Source of the DNA: JAGVSR01 sp963825555
GTDB lineage: Bacteria > Pseudomonadota > Alphaproteobacteria > Rhizobiales > Hyphomicrobiaceae
Reading direction: 5' to 3'
DNA: 64,000 bases
Assembly: GCA_963825555.1 (NCBI GenBank)
Contig: CAWGTZ010000004.1
Span: forward strand, 1 to 64,000
Shown here: positions 30,089 through 39,516 of the stretch, piece by piece
Layout: each line of letters begins with the position of its first letter
Numbering within the stretch: position 1 is the first letter of the stretch
The notes under the pieces: model-generated
Told to the model about the DNA's origin: nothing
Seen by the model: only the letters and a program-made list of their open reading frames with translations
The model's database searches: none
Program-made: the position numbers and the translations under genes

Positions 30089-31828
30089 ATGTCCGCCGAA
30101 GTTTCGAAAGAGATGAACCCCTCGCGTGACGAGTTCGCCGCGATGCTCGCCGAGAGCCTCGCCAAGGAAGACGTGTTCGAAGGCCAGGTCGTCAAGGGCA
30201 AGGTCGTCGGTATCGAGAAGGACCTCGCGATCATCGACGTCGGCCTGAAAATGGAAGGCCGGGTGCCGCTGAAGGAGTTTGGCCTTGGGGGCATGCCCGG
30301 CGACCTCAGCGTGGGTGACACGGTCGAGGTTTATCTGGAGCGCGTCGAGAACGCGCTGGGCGAAGCTGTCCTGTCGCGTGACAAGGCTCGGCGCGAGGAA
30401 AGCTGGACCCGCCTTGAGCGCATGTATGAGAAGGCTGAGAAGGTCACGGGCGTGATCTTCAACAAGGTCAAAGGCGGCTTCACGGTCGATCTCGACGGCG
30501 CGGTTGCGTTCCTTCCTGGATCGCAGGTGGACATCCGTCCGGTTCGCGACGTCGGTCCGCTGATGCACCAGCAGCTGCCGTTTCAGATCCTCAAGATGGA
30601 TCGCCGCCGCGGCAACATCGTCGTCTCTCGCCGTTCGGTTCTGGAAGAGACCCGCGCCGAGCAGCGCGCCGACATCGTTTCGCGGCTCGCCGAGGGCCAG
30701 GTCATCGACGGCCTCGTCAAGAACATCACCGACTACGGCGCGTTTATTGACCTGGGCGGCATCGACGGCTTGCTGCACGTCACGGATATGGCGTGGCGCC
30801 GCGTGAACCATCCCTCCGAGATCCTCAACGTCGGCGACACGGTGAAGGTGCAGATCATCCGCATCAACCCCGAGACGCAACGTATCTCGCTCGGCATGAA
30901 GCAACTCCAGTCGGATCCGTGGTCGGCCATCGAGGCCAAGTATCCGGTCGGCGCGAAGCTCAAGGGCACGGTCACGAACATTGCGGACTATGGTGCGTTC
31001 GTCGAGTTGGAGCCGGGTGTCGAGGGGCTCATCCACGTCTCAGAAATGAGCTGGACCAAGAAGAACGTTCATCCTGGCAAGATCGTCTCGACGAGTCAGG
31101 AGGTCGAGGTTCAGGTGCTCGAGGTGGACCCCGCCAAGCGCCGTATCTCGCTCGGCCTCAAGCAGACCCAGGACAACCCCTGGGATGCATTCCTCGCCCA
31201 GCATCCGAAGGGGTCGGTCGTCGAAGGTCCGATCCGCAACATCACGGAGTTCGGCCTGTTCGTCGGTCTCGACAACGGCATCGACGGTATGGTGCACCTG
31301 TCGGATCTCGACTGGTCGAAGCCCGGCGACGAGCTCATCAAGGAGTACAAGAAGGGCGATAACGTCAAGGCCATGGTGCTTGACGTCGATAGCTCCAAGG
31401 AGCGCATCTCGCTCGGCATCAAGCAGCTTGCGGGCGATCCGGCCGACACGCTCTCGCGCTACAAGAAGGGTGACACGGTCACCTGCGAGGTGGTCGCGGT
31501 TCAGGAGAACGGGATCGAGGTGAAGATTGCCGACAGTGACATCACCACCTTCGTCAAGCGCTCCGATCTGTCGCGTGATCGCTCCGAGCAGCGCCCCGAG
31601 CGCTTCACAGTCGGCCAGAAGGTCGATGCCGCGGTGATCTCCTCCGATAAGGCGGCCCGCCGCATTACGGTGTCCATCAAGGCGCTCGAGATTGCGGAAG
31701 AGAAGCAGGCCGTCGCCCAGTACGGCTCGTCAAATTCGGGCGCCTCGCTTGGTGACATCTTCAAAGCCGCCATCAAGAAGCGCAACGCCGACAGTGATGA
31801 TGAGGAGGACGGCGAAAACAAGGAGTAA
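30089..31828 (+). CDS. rpsA: 30S ribosomal protein S1
   Basis: The 579-residue protein has six S1 (OB-fold) repeats. Repeats 3, 4 and 5 are clearest (GLVKNITDYGAFIDLGG, LKGTVTNIADYGAFVEL, VEGPIRNITEFGLFVGL). Repeats 1, 2 and 6 are more diverged, as is normal. The acidic tail (DSDDEEDGENKE) is typical of alphaproteobacterial S1. It binds mRNA to the 30S subunit. ATG 30089 follows GAAGGAG. A terminator lies 38 nt downstream. Confidence 0.97.
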   Translation: MSAEVSKEMNPSRDEFAAMLAESLAKEDVFEGQVVKGKVVGIEKDLAIIDVGLKMEGRVPLKEFGLGGMPGDLSVGDTVEVYLERVENALGEAVLSRDKARREESWTRLERMYEKAEKVTGVIFNKVKGGFTVDLDGAVAFLPGSQVDIRPVRDVGPLMHQQLPFQILKMDRRRGNIVVSRRSVLEETRAEQRADIVSRLAEGQVIDGLVKNITDYGAFIDLGGIDGLLHVTDMAWRRVNHPSEILNVGDTVKVQIIRINPETQRISLGMKQLQSDPWSAIEAKYPVGAKLKGTVTNIADYGAFVELEPGVEGLIHVSEMSWTKKNVHPGKIVSTSQEVEVQVLEVDPAKRRISLGLKQTQDNPWDAFLAQHPKGSVVEGPIRNITEFGLFVGLDNGIDGMVHLSDLDWSKPGDELIKEYKKGDNVKAMVLDVDSSKERISLGIKQLAGDPADTLSRYKKGDTVTCEVVAVQENGIEVKIADSDITTFVKRSDLSRDRSEQRPERFTVGQKVDAAVISSDKAARRITVSIKALEIAEEKQAVAQYGSSNSGASLGDIFKAAIKKRNADSDDEEDGENKE

Positions 31829-31866
31829 ACACTCCGTCTAACGCCGTTTCGTTGCGATACGAAATG

Positions 31867-31898
31867 AAGCGCGGCGCCTCGATAGCGCCGCGCTTTTT
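31867..31898 (+). terminator. Rho-independent terminator after rpsA
   Basis: AAGCGCGGCGC pairs perfectly with GCGCCGCGCTT across a 7-nt loop and runs into TTT. It lies 38 nt after the rpsA stop. Confidence 0.92.
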
Positions 31899-32030
31899 CG
31901 TTACATTAAGGGTTTAGGATAAGAGCAACGGTGTTGACGTCTGTTCTGCCTACGCTTTCTTAGCGTTCTGAATTCATAAAGGTTGTGGGCGGCACTGGCC
32001 GCGGTAGACGAACGACGGAGTAAACCCAGG

Positions 32031-32999
32031 ATGTCGCTGGAAACCGAGATTGTTCTGGATCGACGGCAGCTTCGCCGCCGTCTCAGTCTTTGGAGAGGCC
32101 TCGCCATTGCGGGCCTCGCTGTCGCTATCGGCGGCTACTTGATGTCGGGCGACAAGGTCAGTGGACTTCTGGCCAGCAAGCACGTCGCGCGCGTTGTCAT
32201 CGAAGGAACCATCATGGACGATCGCGCGCAGATGGAGTTGCTGCGCAAGATCAAGAATTCCGACAATGTCTCGGGCGTGCTCGTGTTCGTGAACAGCCCG
32301 GGTGGCACGACGACCGGCGGTGAGGCGCTTTTTCAGGAAATTCGCTCGATTGCCGAGAAGAAGCCGGTGGTCGCGCAGTTCGGCACGGTCGCTGCCTCGG
32401 CTGGTTATATCGTTGGTCTTGCCGCGGATCATATCGTGGCCCGCGGCAACACGATTACCGGCTCGGTCGGTGTCCTGATGCAGTGGCCGGAATTCAACGA
32501 GATGCTGGGCAAGATCGGCGTCAAGATGAATGAGGTCAAGAGCGGTGAACTCAAGGCGTCGCCCTCACCCTTCGCCCCTGCGGACGAAAAGTCTCTCGCC
32601 GTCGTTAAGGAGATGATCGACGATGGCTTCGACTGGTTCACCGCGCTCGTGGAGAGCCGCCGGGGCATTAAGGTGGCCGACGTGCCGGGCCTGGGCCAGG
32701 GCCGCGTATTTTCGGGCCGCATGGCGCTCACTCACAAGCTGGTTGATGAGATCGGCGGGGAAAGGGAGGCCACGCGCTGGCTGGAGGAAAAGCGCGGCGT
32801 TGAAAAGGACCTCAAGATCATCGACTGGAAGCCTGCCTCGGACAGCGTCTGGGGCCTTTCCGGCTCCGTTTCTGGGCTCGCACGGGGTATTTTCGGCCCG
32901 GCGGGGGGGCAGATGGCAGAAATCGTCACTCGTTCGGGGGCGTTCGGCACACTTGGCCTTGACGGCTTGATTTCGGTTTGGCAACCTTCCGAAAACTGA
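32031..32999 (+). CDS. sppA: Signal peptide peptidase SppA (36-kDa type)
   Basis: The 322-residue serine protease of the inner membrane degrades cleaved signal peptides. One transmembrane helix is near the N-terminus (about 23-40, GLAIAGLAVAIGGYLM). The S49 domain has the oxyanion region VNSPGGTTTGGEALF, the nucleophile Ser in GTVAASAGYIVG and the catalytic Lys in SGELKASPSPF, so the Ser-Lys dyad is intact. The size is that of the single-domain form. ATG 32031 follows GGAGTAAACCCAGG. ihfB starts 27 nt downstream, so they are probably one operon. Confidence 0.93.
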   Translation: MSLETEIVLDRRQLRRRLSLWRGLAIAGLAVAIGGYLMSGDKVSGLLASKHVARVVIEGTIMDDRAQMELLRKIKNSDNVSGVLVFVNSPGGTTTGGEALFQEIRSIAEKKPVVAQFGTVAASAGYIVGLAADHIVARGNTITGSVGVLMQWPEFNEMLGKIGVKMNEVKSGELKASPSPFAPADEKSLAVVKEMIDDGFDWFTALVESRRGIKVADVPGLGQGRVFSGRMALTHKLVDEIGGEREATRWLEEKRGVEKDLKIIDWKPASDSVWGLSGSVSGLARGIFGPAGGQMAEIVTRSGAFGTLGLDGLISVWQPSEN

Positions 33000-33026
33000 G
33001 GAAAAACAAACCTTTCGGGGGAGCCC

Positions 33027-33326
33027 GTGATCAAGTCGGAACTGATCCAGAAGATCGCGAATGCCAACCCGCATCTCTATCACCGTGATGTGGAGCGTAT
33101 CGTCAACGTCATCTTCGACGAGATCGTCGATGCACTGGCTCGCGGAGACCGAGTTGAATTACGCGGTTTCGGCGCCTTTACGGTGAAACACCGCGCGGCG
33201 CGTCAGGGTCGCAATCCCCGCACAGGAGCGCCCGTGCCGGTGGAGGAAAAATTCGTGCCCTTCTTCAAGACGGGCAAGGAACTTCGCGACCGTCTGAACA
33301 ATCCCGGCGATACGGCTACCGGCTGA
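33027..33326 (+). CDS. ihfB: Integration host factor subunit beta
   Basis: The 99-residue DNA-bending protein is of the HU/IHF family. It starts MIKSELIQKIANANPHLYH (GTG codon) and holds VELRGFGAFTVKHRAARQGRNPRTG, the beta-arm with the conserved Arg-Asn-Pro that inserts into the minor groove. The length is standard. It pairs with IhfA, encoded elsewhere. GGGGG lies 8 nt upstream of the start. Confidence 0.95.
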   Translation: MIKSELIQKIANANPHLYHRDVERIVNVIFDEIVDALARGDRVELRGFGAFTVKHRAARQGRNPRTGAPVPVEEKFVPFFKTGKELRDRLNNPGDTATG

Positions 33327-33385
33327 AACGCCAGTACCGTCGTGGAAACTCGGGCGGTTCCGCCATCGAAACGCGAGGCCCGATC

Positions 33386-33748
33386 GTGCTGAAACGCATT
33401 GTCACGCTGCTTGTCGCTTTTCCGGCCGCTGCGCTGCTGGTTACGCTGGCTATTGCCAATCGCCACACTGTGACGATGGTGCTGGATCCCTTCAATCCCG
33501 AGACGCCGATCGTTTCGCTGGCGCTGCCGTTCTATGTCTATCTGTTTTGTGCAGCCATCCTGGGCGTAATCTTCGGCGGGTTCGCAACGTGGATGAGCCA
33601 GGGTCGGTATCGTCGGCAGGCGCGGAGTCGAGGCGCCGAGGTGCGGCGATGGCAAGCGGAAGCAGAAAGGCTCGCACACGAGCGGGATGCACGCGTGGCC
33701 AAGCGCGGCTCCGAACTGCCTGCTCCTGCCGATCGCGCAGCTGCCTGA
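33386..33748 (+). CDS. LapA-domain inner-membrane protein (DUF1049)
   Basis: The 120-residue protein has two transmembrane helices (about 5-24 and 50-70) separated by a short periplasmic loop. A basic cytoplasmic tail rich in Arg and Ala follows (about 72-120, coiled-coil-like). This is the layout of LapA/YciS, a partner of LapB in controlling LPS assembly in E. coli. In Rhizobiales the gene is regularly found between ihfB and trpF, as here. The start is GTG 33386. A LapA-like fold is clear; a role in LPS assembly is only inferred. Confidence 0.8.
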   Translation: MLKRIVTLLVAFPAAALLVTLAIANRHTVTMVLDPFNPETPIVSLALPFYVYLFCAAILGVIFGGFATWMSQGRYRRQARSRGAEVRRWQAEAERLAHERDARVAKRGSELPAPADRAAA

Positions 33749-33883
33749 AACGCGTCTGAGGCACGCTCGGAAATTCGAGGACTTTCGCGACCCAAGTCCA
33801 CTTTCCACAAGACCGCTGCCATGGCCTGACCTATCCCGTGTTGGGGTCCCGGTTCCGGGGTCCCCTCCTGGACTTCGCACAAA

Positions 33884-34573
33884 ATGAATACGGCGGTAAA
33901 AATCTGCGGACTTACGGACGAAACGGCCCTCGCCGCAGCGTGCGAGGCAGGCGCGGACTATGTAGGCCTGGTCTTCTTCCCGAAGAGTCCGCGGCATCTC
34001 AGCATCGAGCAGGCCCGGCAGCTGCGGGAAAGTGTGCCGCGCGGTGGGCCATGCAAAGTCGTAGCTCTGATCGTGGATGCGGACGATCGGAGCATCGACG
34101 AGATCGTACGCGCAGTCGATCCCGATCTTTTGCAGCTCCACGGTCACGAAACGGCCGATCGGGTCGCCGAGGTGCGGGCGCGCTGGGCACGGCCCATCAT
34201 CAAGGCCATTCCGGTCTCAGGTGCTGAGGACGTTGCCGCGGGACTTTCCTATCTCGCCCCGGGCCGGTGCGCCGACATCGTCTTGTTCGATGCGAAGCCC
34301 GATCCGCGCATGGACTTGCCGGGGGGCAACGGTCTTGCCTTCGATTGGCATATCCTGGAGGCGATCCGGGGGCGAACGCCCTTTGCGCTGGCGGGTGGTC
34401 TCAACCCGGAGAACGTGGACGCTGCTATCCGCCTGACGGGCGCGGCCATCGTGGACGTTTCCTCCGGCGTCGAAACAGCGCCTGGCGTCAAAGACCCTGG
34501 GTTGATCCGCCGCTTTCTTCGGAACGCGAAGGGGGCTAATCAGAGGTCCGAAGGCGTGGCGGACGACGGCTGA
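33884..34573 (+). CDS. trpF: Phosphoribosylanthranilate isomerase
   Basis: TrpF catalyses the Amadori rearrangement of phosphoribosylanthranilate in tryptophan synthesis. The 229-residue TIM barrel has the catalytic Cys in VKICGLTD (about residue 8) and the catalytic Asp in VLFDAKPDP. The phosphate-binding loops are ALAGGLNPENV and VDVSSGVETAPGVKD. trpB follows after 17 nt, with trpA next, forming a trpFBA operon; trpC, trpD and trpE are elsewhere, as is usual in Rhizobiales. Confidence 0.95.
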   Translation: MNTAVKICGLTDETALAAACEAGADYVGLVFFPKSPRHLSIEQARQLRESVPRGGPCKVVALIVDADDRSIDEIVRAVDPDLLQLHGHETADRVAEVRARWARPIIKAIPVSGAEDVAAGLSYLAPGRCADIVLFDAKPDPRMDLPGGNGLAFDWHILEAIRGRTPFALAGGLNPENVDAAIRLTGAAIVDVSSGVETAPGVKDPGLIRRFLRNAKGANQRSEGVADDG

Positions 34574-34590
34574 CAACGCGAGAGATCAAC

Positions 34591-35832
34591 ATGGCAACGA
34601 TTACCGGCAAGGGCGCAGAAGCCAAGCTCAACAGCTATATGACGGGCCCCGACGACAAGGGCTTCTTCGGCATGTTTGGCGGCCGTTTTGTCGCCGAAAC
34701 GCTGATGCCCCTTATTCTCGATCTGGAGCGGGCCTACGCGGATGCGAAGGCAGATCCATCGTTCCAGGCGGAGATCGATCAGCTCAACGCACACTACGCG
34801 GGGCGGCCCAGTCCGCTTTATTTCGCTGAGCGCATGACGAACGAGCTCGGTGGCGCAAAGATCTATTTCAAGCGCGACGAGCTCAATCACACCGGCTCGC
34901 ATAAGATCAACAACTGCCTCGGCCAGATCCTTCTCGCACGGCGCATGGGCAAGGGCCGCATCATCGCAGAAACCGGCGCTGGCCAGCACGGTGTAGCGGT
35001 TGCCACCGTGTGCGCGAAGTACGGTCTGCCGTGTGAGATCTACATGGGCGCCACCGACGTCGAGCGCCAGGCGCCGAACGTGGCGCGCATGAAGCTGCTC
35101 GGCGCAAAGCTCAATCCTGTCACGGCGGGTGCGGGCACTTTGAAAGACGCCATGAACGAGGCGCTGCGCGATTGGGTCACCAACGTTACGGACACCTACT
35201 ACCTCATCGGTACGGCGGCTGGTCCGCATCCCTATCCGACGATGGTGCGGGACTTCCAGTCGATCATCGGCGATGAGACGCGCGAGCAAATGATCGCGCT
35301 CGAAGGCCGCATTCCCGATACGCTCGTTGCCTGCATTGGCGGCGGTTCGAACGCCATTGGCCTCTTTCATCCTTTCCTCGACGACACGAGCGTTGCCATC
35401 TACGGCGTGGAGGCAGGAGGTCATGGTCTGGAGGTGCCCAACGGCCACGCTGCCTCGATGAACGGCGGTTCGCCGGGCGTATTGCACGGCAACCGTACCT
35501 ATCTCCTGCAGGACGATGACGGCCAGATCCTGGAAGGCCATTCGATCTCCGCCGGCCTGGATTATCCCGGCGTCGGCCCCGAGCACGCGTGGCTGAAGGA
35601 TACCGGCCGTGTGAACTACGTCTCTATCACAGACAAGGAGGCGCTGGAGGCCCTGCAGTTCTGCACCCGCATGGAAGGGATCATTCCGGCACTCGAGCCG
35701 AGCCACGCGCTCGCCCACGTCATGAAGCTCGCGCCCACGCTGGCCAAGGACAATCTGCTTGTGATGAATCTGTGCGGCCGCGGCGACAAGGACCTTTTCA
35801 CCGTCGCCAAGGCGCTGGGCATGAAGATCTGA
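34591..35832 (+). CDS. trpB: Tryptophan synthase beta chain
   Basis: The 413-residue PLP enzyme condenses indole with serine. The PLP lysine is in HTGSHKINN (about residue 107), the catalytic Glu is in AETGAGQHGVA, and the phosphate-binding loop is CIGGGSNAIG. The N-terminus carries MFGGRFVAETLMP and the length is normal. It forms an alpha2-beta2 complex with TrpA, which follows after 56 nt. Confidence 0.97.
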   Translation: MATITGKGAEAKLNSYMTGPDDKGFFGMFGGRFVAETLMPLILDLERAYADAKADPSFQAEIDQLNAHYAGRPSPLYFAERMTNELGGAKIYFKRDELNHTGSHKINNCLGQILLARRMGKGRIIAETGAGQHGVAVATVCAKYGLPCEIYMGATDVERQAPNVARMKLLGAKLNPVTAGAGTLKDAMNEALRDWVTNVTDTYYLIGTAAGPHPYPTMVRDFQSIIGDETREQMIALEGRIPDTLVACIGGGSNAIGLFHPFLDDTSVAIYGVEAGGHGLEVPNGHAASMNGGSPGVLHGNRTYLLQDDDGQILEGHSISAGLDYPGVGPEHAWLKDTGRVNYVSITDKEALEALQFCTRMEGIIPALEPSHALAHVMKLAPTLAKDNLLVMNLCGRGDKDLFTVAKALGMKI

Positions 35833-35888
35833 GGACCAACGCTTTTCCCGACCGTCTATCGCGTGGGAGAGCGGCCTAAGGAGCACCG

Positions 35889-36716
35889 ATGAAGACCGAG
35901 ACACGCATCGAGAAGCGGTTTGCCCTGCTGAAGGCCCAAGGGCGCCCCGCGCTCGTCACGTTCATCACAGCCGGCGATCCGGACCTTGAGTCGTCGCGGG
36001 CCATCCTCTATGGGCTCGCGGGAGCTGGCGCTGATGTTATCGAGCTCGGCATGCCGTTCTCCGATCCGATGGCCGACGGCCCGCCGATTCAGGCCTCAGG
36101 CCAGCGCGCGCTGAGGGGCGGGCAGAACATGAAGAAGACGCTGCAGCTTGTGCGCGACTTCCGTCAGCAGGACAACGAGACGCCCATCGTGCTGATGGGG
36201 TACTACAATCCGATCTATGTTTACGGGAACGAGAAGTTCCTCGACGATGCGGTAGCGGCCGGGGTCGACGGGTTGATCGTCGTGGACGTACCGCCCGAGG
36301 CCGACGACGAATTGTGTGTGCCGGCGCTCTCCCGCGGGCTGAATTTCATCAGGCTCGCTACGCCCACCACGGACGACAAGCGCCTGCCCGCTGTGCTGAA
36401 CAACACCTCCGGATTCGTCTATTATGTCTCGATCACTGGCATTACCGGGGCTGCTGCCCCCGTCGCCAGTGATGTCGGCCGCCATGTGGCCCGCATCAAG
36501 AGGGCTACGGACCTGCCCGTCGCTGTCGGCTTTGGCGTCAAAACCCCTCAGCAGGCCAAGGAGTTGGCGAGCCACGCGGACGGTGTTGTGGTTGGCTCGG
36601 CCCTCGTCAACCGTATTGCCGAAAGCCTGGATCAGGACGGAAAAGCCACTGGCGGTACGGTCTCCGGGGTCCTACAACTCGTTGCAAGTCTGAGCGGGGC
36701 CCTGAAGGTGGCGTGA
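35889..36716 (+). CDS. trpA: Tryptophan synthase alpha chain
   Basis: The 275-residue TIM barrel cleaves indole-3-glycerol phosphate to indole and passes it to TrpB. The catalytic Glu and Asp are in VIELGMPFSDPMADGP (about residues 50 and 61). The conserved FITAGDPDLESS and GFGVKTPQQA are present. AAGGAGCACC lies just before the ATG. It closes the trpFBA run ahead of accD. Confidence 0.96.
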   Translation: MKTETRIEKRFALLKAQGRPALVTFITAGDPDLESSRAILYGLAGAGADVIELGMPFSDPMADGPPIQASGQRALRGGQNMKKTLQLVRDFRQQDNETPIVLMGYYNPIYVYGNEKFLDDAVAAGVDGLIVVDVPPEADDELCVPALSRGLNFIRLATPTTDDKRLPAVLNNTSGFVYYVSITGITGAAAPVASDVGRHVARIKRATDLPVAVGFGVKTPQQAKELASHADGVVVGSALVNRIAESLDQDGKATGGTVSGVLQLVASLSGALKVA

Positions 36717-36866
36717 GGCTCGCCTGACGAGTCGTGGGCTTTGGACCACACGGGTGCCTGAAACTGCCCACAGAATGCGACGCGCGGTCTGGCAACGAAC
36801 GGCGCGCGTCGTGCTATGAACACCCGTGTCATCAACGCCTCGGCACCGGTGAGGAGCGAGAAGAGC

Positions 36867-37922
36867 GTGAACTGGATCAACAACGTCGTCCGGCCGAAAA
36901 TCCGCAGCTTCCTGACGACGAAGCGCGAAGTCCCTGACAATCTCTGGGTCAAGTGCCCGGAAAGCGGGCAGATGGTCTTCTACAAGGACCTGGAGACGAA
37001 CCAGTTCGTCGTCCCCGGCTCGGGCTATCATATGCGCATGGGCGCCAGGCCGCGCCTGACCGCGCTTTTCGACGGCGGCACCTTCGATGTCGTGCCCGTT
37101 CCCGTCGTGCCGCAGGATCCATTGAAGTTCCGTGACGGCCGCCGCTACACGGACCGTCTGAAGGATGCCAAGGCCAAGACGAACCTGGAAGACGCGGTAC
37201 TGATTGGCGAAGGCACGCTCGATGGCCTCTTCGTTGTCTCTGCCGCGCAGGACTTCGACTTCATGGGCGGTTCGCTCGGCATGGCGGCCGGCGAGTCCGT
37301 CATCACTGGGCTCACGCGGGCGTTGGAAAAACAATCGCCATTCATCCTTTTTGCTGCCTCAGGTGGCGCGCGCATGCAGGAGGGTATTCTCTCTTTGATG
37401 CAGATGCCGCGCACGACGATTGCCGTGCAGCGCCTGCGCGAGGCGGGTCTACCCTATATCGTCGTCCTCACCGATCCGACGACAGGCGGCGTCACGGCCT
37501 CCTATGCTATGCTGGGAGATATTCACATTGCCGAGCCCGGCGCGCTCATCTGCTTTGCCGGTCCGCGCGTCATCCAGCAGACGATCCGCGAACAGTTGCC
37601 GGACGGCTTCCAGCGATCCGAGTATCTGCTGGAGCACGGCATGATCGACATGGTCGTACATCGCCACAAGATGCGCGAGACGCTGTCGCGCATCTGCCGG
37701 ATCCTCATGAAGAGTGGCGCCAACGCCAAGGCAGTAGATGGACGGTCTGTCCGCAATGGCCAACTCAAGAGCGCCGCCGCGGTTGAAAATAATGCCGTAG
37801 ATATTGACGCGGTCGCGAACGCGGAGGGCATATTCTCCGTGGTCGACAGTGCGGATGCGGCGTCGGACGCCGATATCCGCAAGACGGCGAAAAACGAAGG
37901 GGGCGACGCAGCCTCGACCTGA
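36867..37922 (+). CDS. accD: Acetyl-CoA carboxylase carboxyltransferase subunit beta
   Basis: AccD with AccA transfers CO2 from biotin to acetyl-CoA, the first step of fatty acid synthesis. GTG 36867 is preferred to ATG 36816 because GAGGAG lies 10 nt upstream and the family N-terminus MNWINNVVRP begins there, giving 351 residues. The carboxyltransferase core is complete (GGSLGMAAGE, ASGGARMQEG, TGGVTASYAMLGD). The N-terminal zinc ribbon of E. coli AccD is degenerate: only one Cys remains (VKCPESGQ) and the second pair is replaced by VPGSGYH. This loss is common in Rhizobiales. The C-terminal tail of about 60 residues is low-complexity. Confidence 0.95.
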   Translation: MNWINNVVRPKIRSFLTTKREVPDNLWVKCPESGQMVFYKDLETNQFVVPGSGYHMRMGARPRLTALFDGGTFDVVPVPVVPQDPLKFRDGRRYTDRLKDAKAKTNLEDAVLIGEGTLDGLFVVSAAQDFDFMGGSLGMAAGESVITGLTRALEKQSPFILFAASGGARMQEGILSLMQMPRTTIAVQRLREAGLPYIVVLTDPTTGGVTASYAMLGDIHIAEPGALICFAGPRVIQQTIREQLPDGFQRSEYLLEHGMIDMVVHRHKMRETLSRICRILMKSGANAKAVDGRSVRNGQLKSAAAVENNAVDIDAVANAEGIFSVVDSADAASDADIRKTAKNEGGDAAST

Positions 37923-38105
37923 GGCGCGGCGCTTATCTGGTCCCTCGCCAGTCCGGACAAAGGCCGGGCCCGCGAGGGACGATCAGCCGCACGGGAAATG
38001 GCCGGCTAACTGCGGAGCACCGGCGGTCCGAGGGATTACAAATCCCCGTAGAAATCCGGAACCCCAGATCATCGGCCAAAACGGGCCGCCAGAGACGAGC
38101 GCGAT

Positions 38106-39437
38106 ATGCAGAAGAGCGACAAGCTCCTCGCCGATCTTAAGCTTCTCCATCCGAAGCTCATCGATCTGTCTCTGGGCCGCATCGAACGGCTGCTGGAAAA
38201 GCTCGGCAATCCGCAAGAGCGGCTTCCGCCTGTCGTGCATTTGGCTGGGACCAACGGCAAGGGTTCGACAACGGCATTCCTAAGGGCGATGCTGATGGCT
38301 TCGGGCCACCGGGTCCACGTCTACACTTCTCCTCATCTTGTCCGATTCCACGAGCGTATCGAGCTGGCTGGGACCGACGGCGTTTCCCGTCCCATCGGCG
38401 AGGATCAGCTCGTCGATGTGTTGACACGCACGCAGGCCGTCAACGACGGCGACGACATCACGCAGTTCGAGATCACGACGGCCGCTGCGTTCCTCGCATT
38501 TGCCGAAACGCCGGCCGACGTTCTGCTGCTTGAGGTTGGGCTCGGCGGGCGACTCGATGCGACCAATGTCGTGAAGAGACCGGCACTTACGGTCATCACG
38601 CCCATTTCGTTGGATCACGCAGAAAAACTGGGCGCCACCATTGCAAAGATTGCTGCCGAGAAGGCCGGCATCCTGAAGCCCGGCGTAACCGCCGTTATTT
38701 CGCAACAGGTGCCGGAAGCCCTTGACGTGATCCGCGAAACGGCAAGTGCGACCGGGTCCCGCACTGTCGTGTGGGGTGAGGATTTCGACGCTTTCGAGCA
38801 GAACGGCCGCCTTGTGGTCCAGACCGAGAGCCACGTGCTTGATCTGCCTCTGCCGGCACTCGTTGGTCGGCATCAGATCATTAATGCCGGCACTGCCGTT
38901 GCCGCCGCGCTGGAACTTGATCAGTTGCGTCAGGCGGAAAGTGCGATTGAGCGTGGCCTACTCACAGCCCGCTGGCCAGCCCGTATGCAACGGCTCGACA
39001 GTGGTCCGCTGCCGGAACTCCTCAATCGCGGGTCGGAGCTATGGTTGGACGGCGGACACAATCCATCAGCCGGCGCCTTTCTGGCCCAGACGCTCGCCGA
39101 TCTGGAGGAGCGCAGTCCCAAGCCGCTTTATCTGATCGTCGGCATGATGGGCCTGAAGGACGCAACGGGCTTCCTGTTGCCGTTCCGTGGTCTCGTCCGT
39201 CATATCGTGACCGTGCCTATCCCAGGTGCGCACGAAGCGCCGTTCGCGCCAGAAGCTCTTGCCGAGGTGGCGCGTCGCGTCGACATTCCAGCCGACACCG
39301 CTAATGAGGTCGAGGCAGCACTGAAGCGCATCGAGCTACTCGATCCCTCACCCAAACGCGTGCTCGTTTGCGGCTCGCTCTACCTCGCCGGCCACGTACT
39401 GGCGCGGCAGGAGGGCGTCGAGGTCCAAGGCAACTGA
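38106..39437 (+). CDS. folC: Dihydrofolate synthase / folylpolyglutamate synthase
   Basis: The 443-residue Mur-ligase-family enzyme adds glutamate to dihydropteroate and to folates. The P-loop HLAGTNGKGSTTAFLRAML is near residue 45. Other signatures are TSPHLVRFHERI, LEVGLGGRLDATNVV, ISLDHAEKLG and LDGGHNPSAGAFL. It follows accD as in other Rhizobiales and converges on trxA. The 183-bp gap upstream contains a hairpin (37940-37980) without a T-run. Confidence 0.95.
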   Translation: MQKSDKLLADLKLLHPKLIDLSLGRIERLLEKLGNPQERLPPVVHLAGTNGKGSTTAFLRAMLMASGHRVHVYTSPHLVRFHERIELAGTDGVSRPIGEDQLVDVLTRTQAVNDGDDITQFEITTAAAFLAFAETPADVLLLEVGLGGRLDATNVVKRPALTVITPISLDHAEKLGATIAKIAAEKAGILKPGVTAVISQQVPEALDVIRETASATGSRTVVWGEDFDAFEQNGRLVVQTESHVLDLPLPALVGRHQIINAGTAVAAALELDQLRQAESAIERGLLTARWPARMQRLDSGPLPELLNRGSELWLDGGHNPSAGAFLAQTLADLEERSPKPLYLIVGMMGLKDATGFLLPFRGLVRHIVTVPIPGAHEAPFAPEALAEVARRVDIPADTANEVEAALKRIELLDPSPKRVLVCGSLYLAGHVLARQEGVEVQGN

Positions 39438-39460
39438 ACCCGTCTTCGGCCAAAAAGAAA

Positions 39461-39489
39461 AGGACCGCGCCGTTGCCCCGCGCGGTCCT
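39461..39489 (-). terminator. Terminator for the trxA end of the minus-strand run
   Basis: AGGACCGCGC and GCGCGGTCCT form a perfect 10-bp stem. On the minus strand the stem is followed by TTTTCTTTTT, ideal for transcription ending after trxA. The plus-strand side (folC) lacks a T-run. Confidence 0.85.
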
Positions 39490-39516
39490 CGATTATTCGA
39501 AGCTGTCTTGTGCGTC

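Noticed and set aside
36777..36812. Hairpin GCGACGCGCG/CGCGCGTCGT between trpA and accD
   Set aside because: No T-run, and the GC-only repeat is expected by chance in this genome.
37940..37980. Hairpin GTCCCTCGC/GCGAGGGAC between accD and folC
   Set aside because: Stable stem, but no T-run follows, so it is not called a terminator; possibly only mRNA structure.
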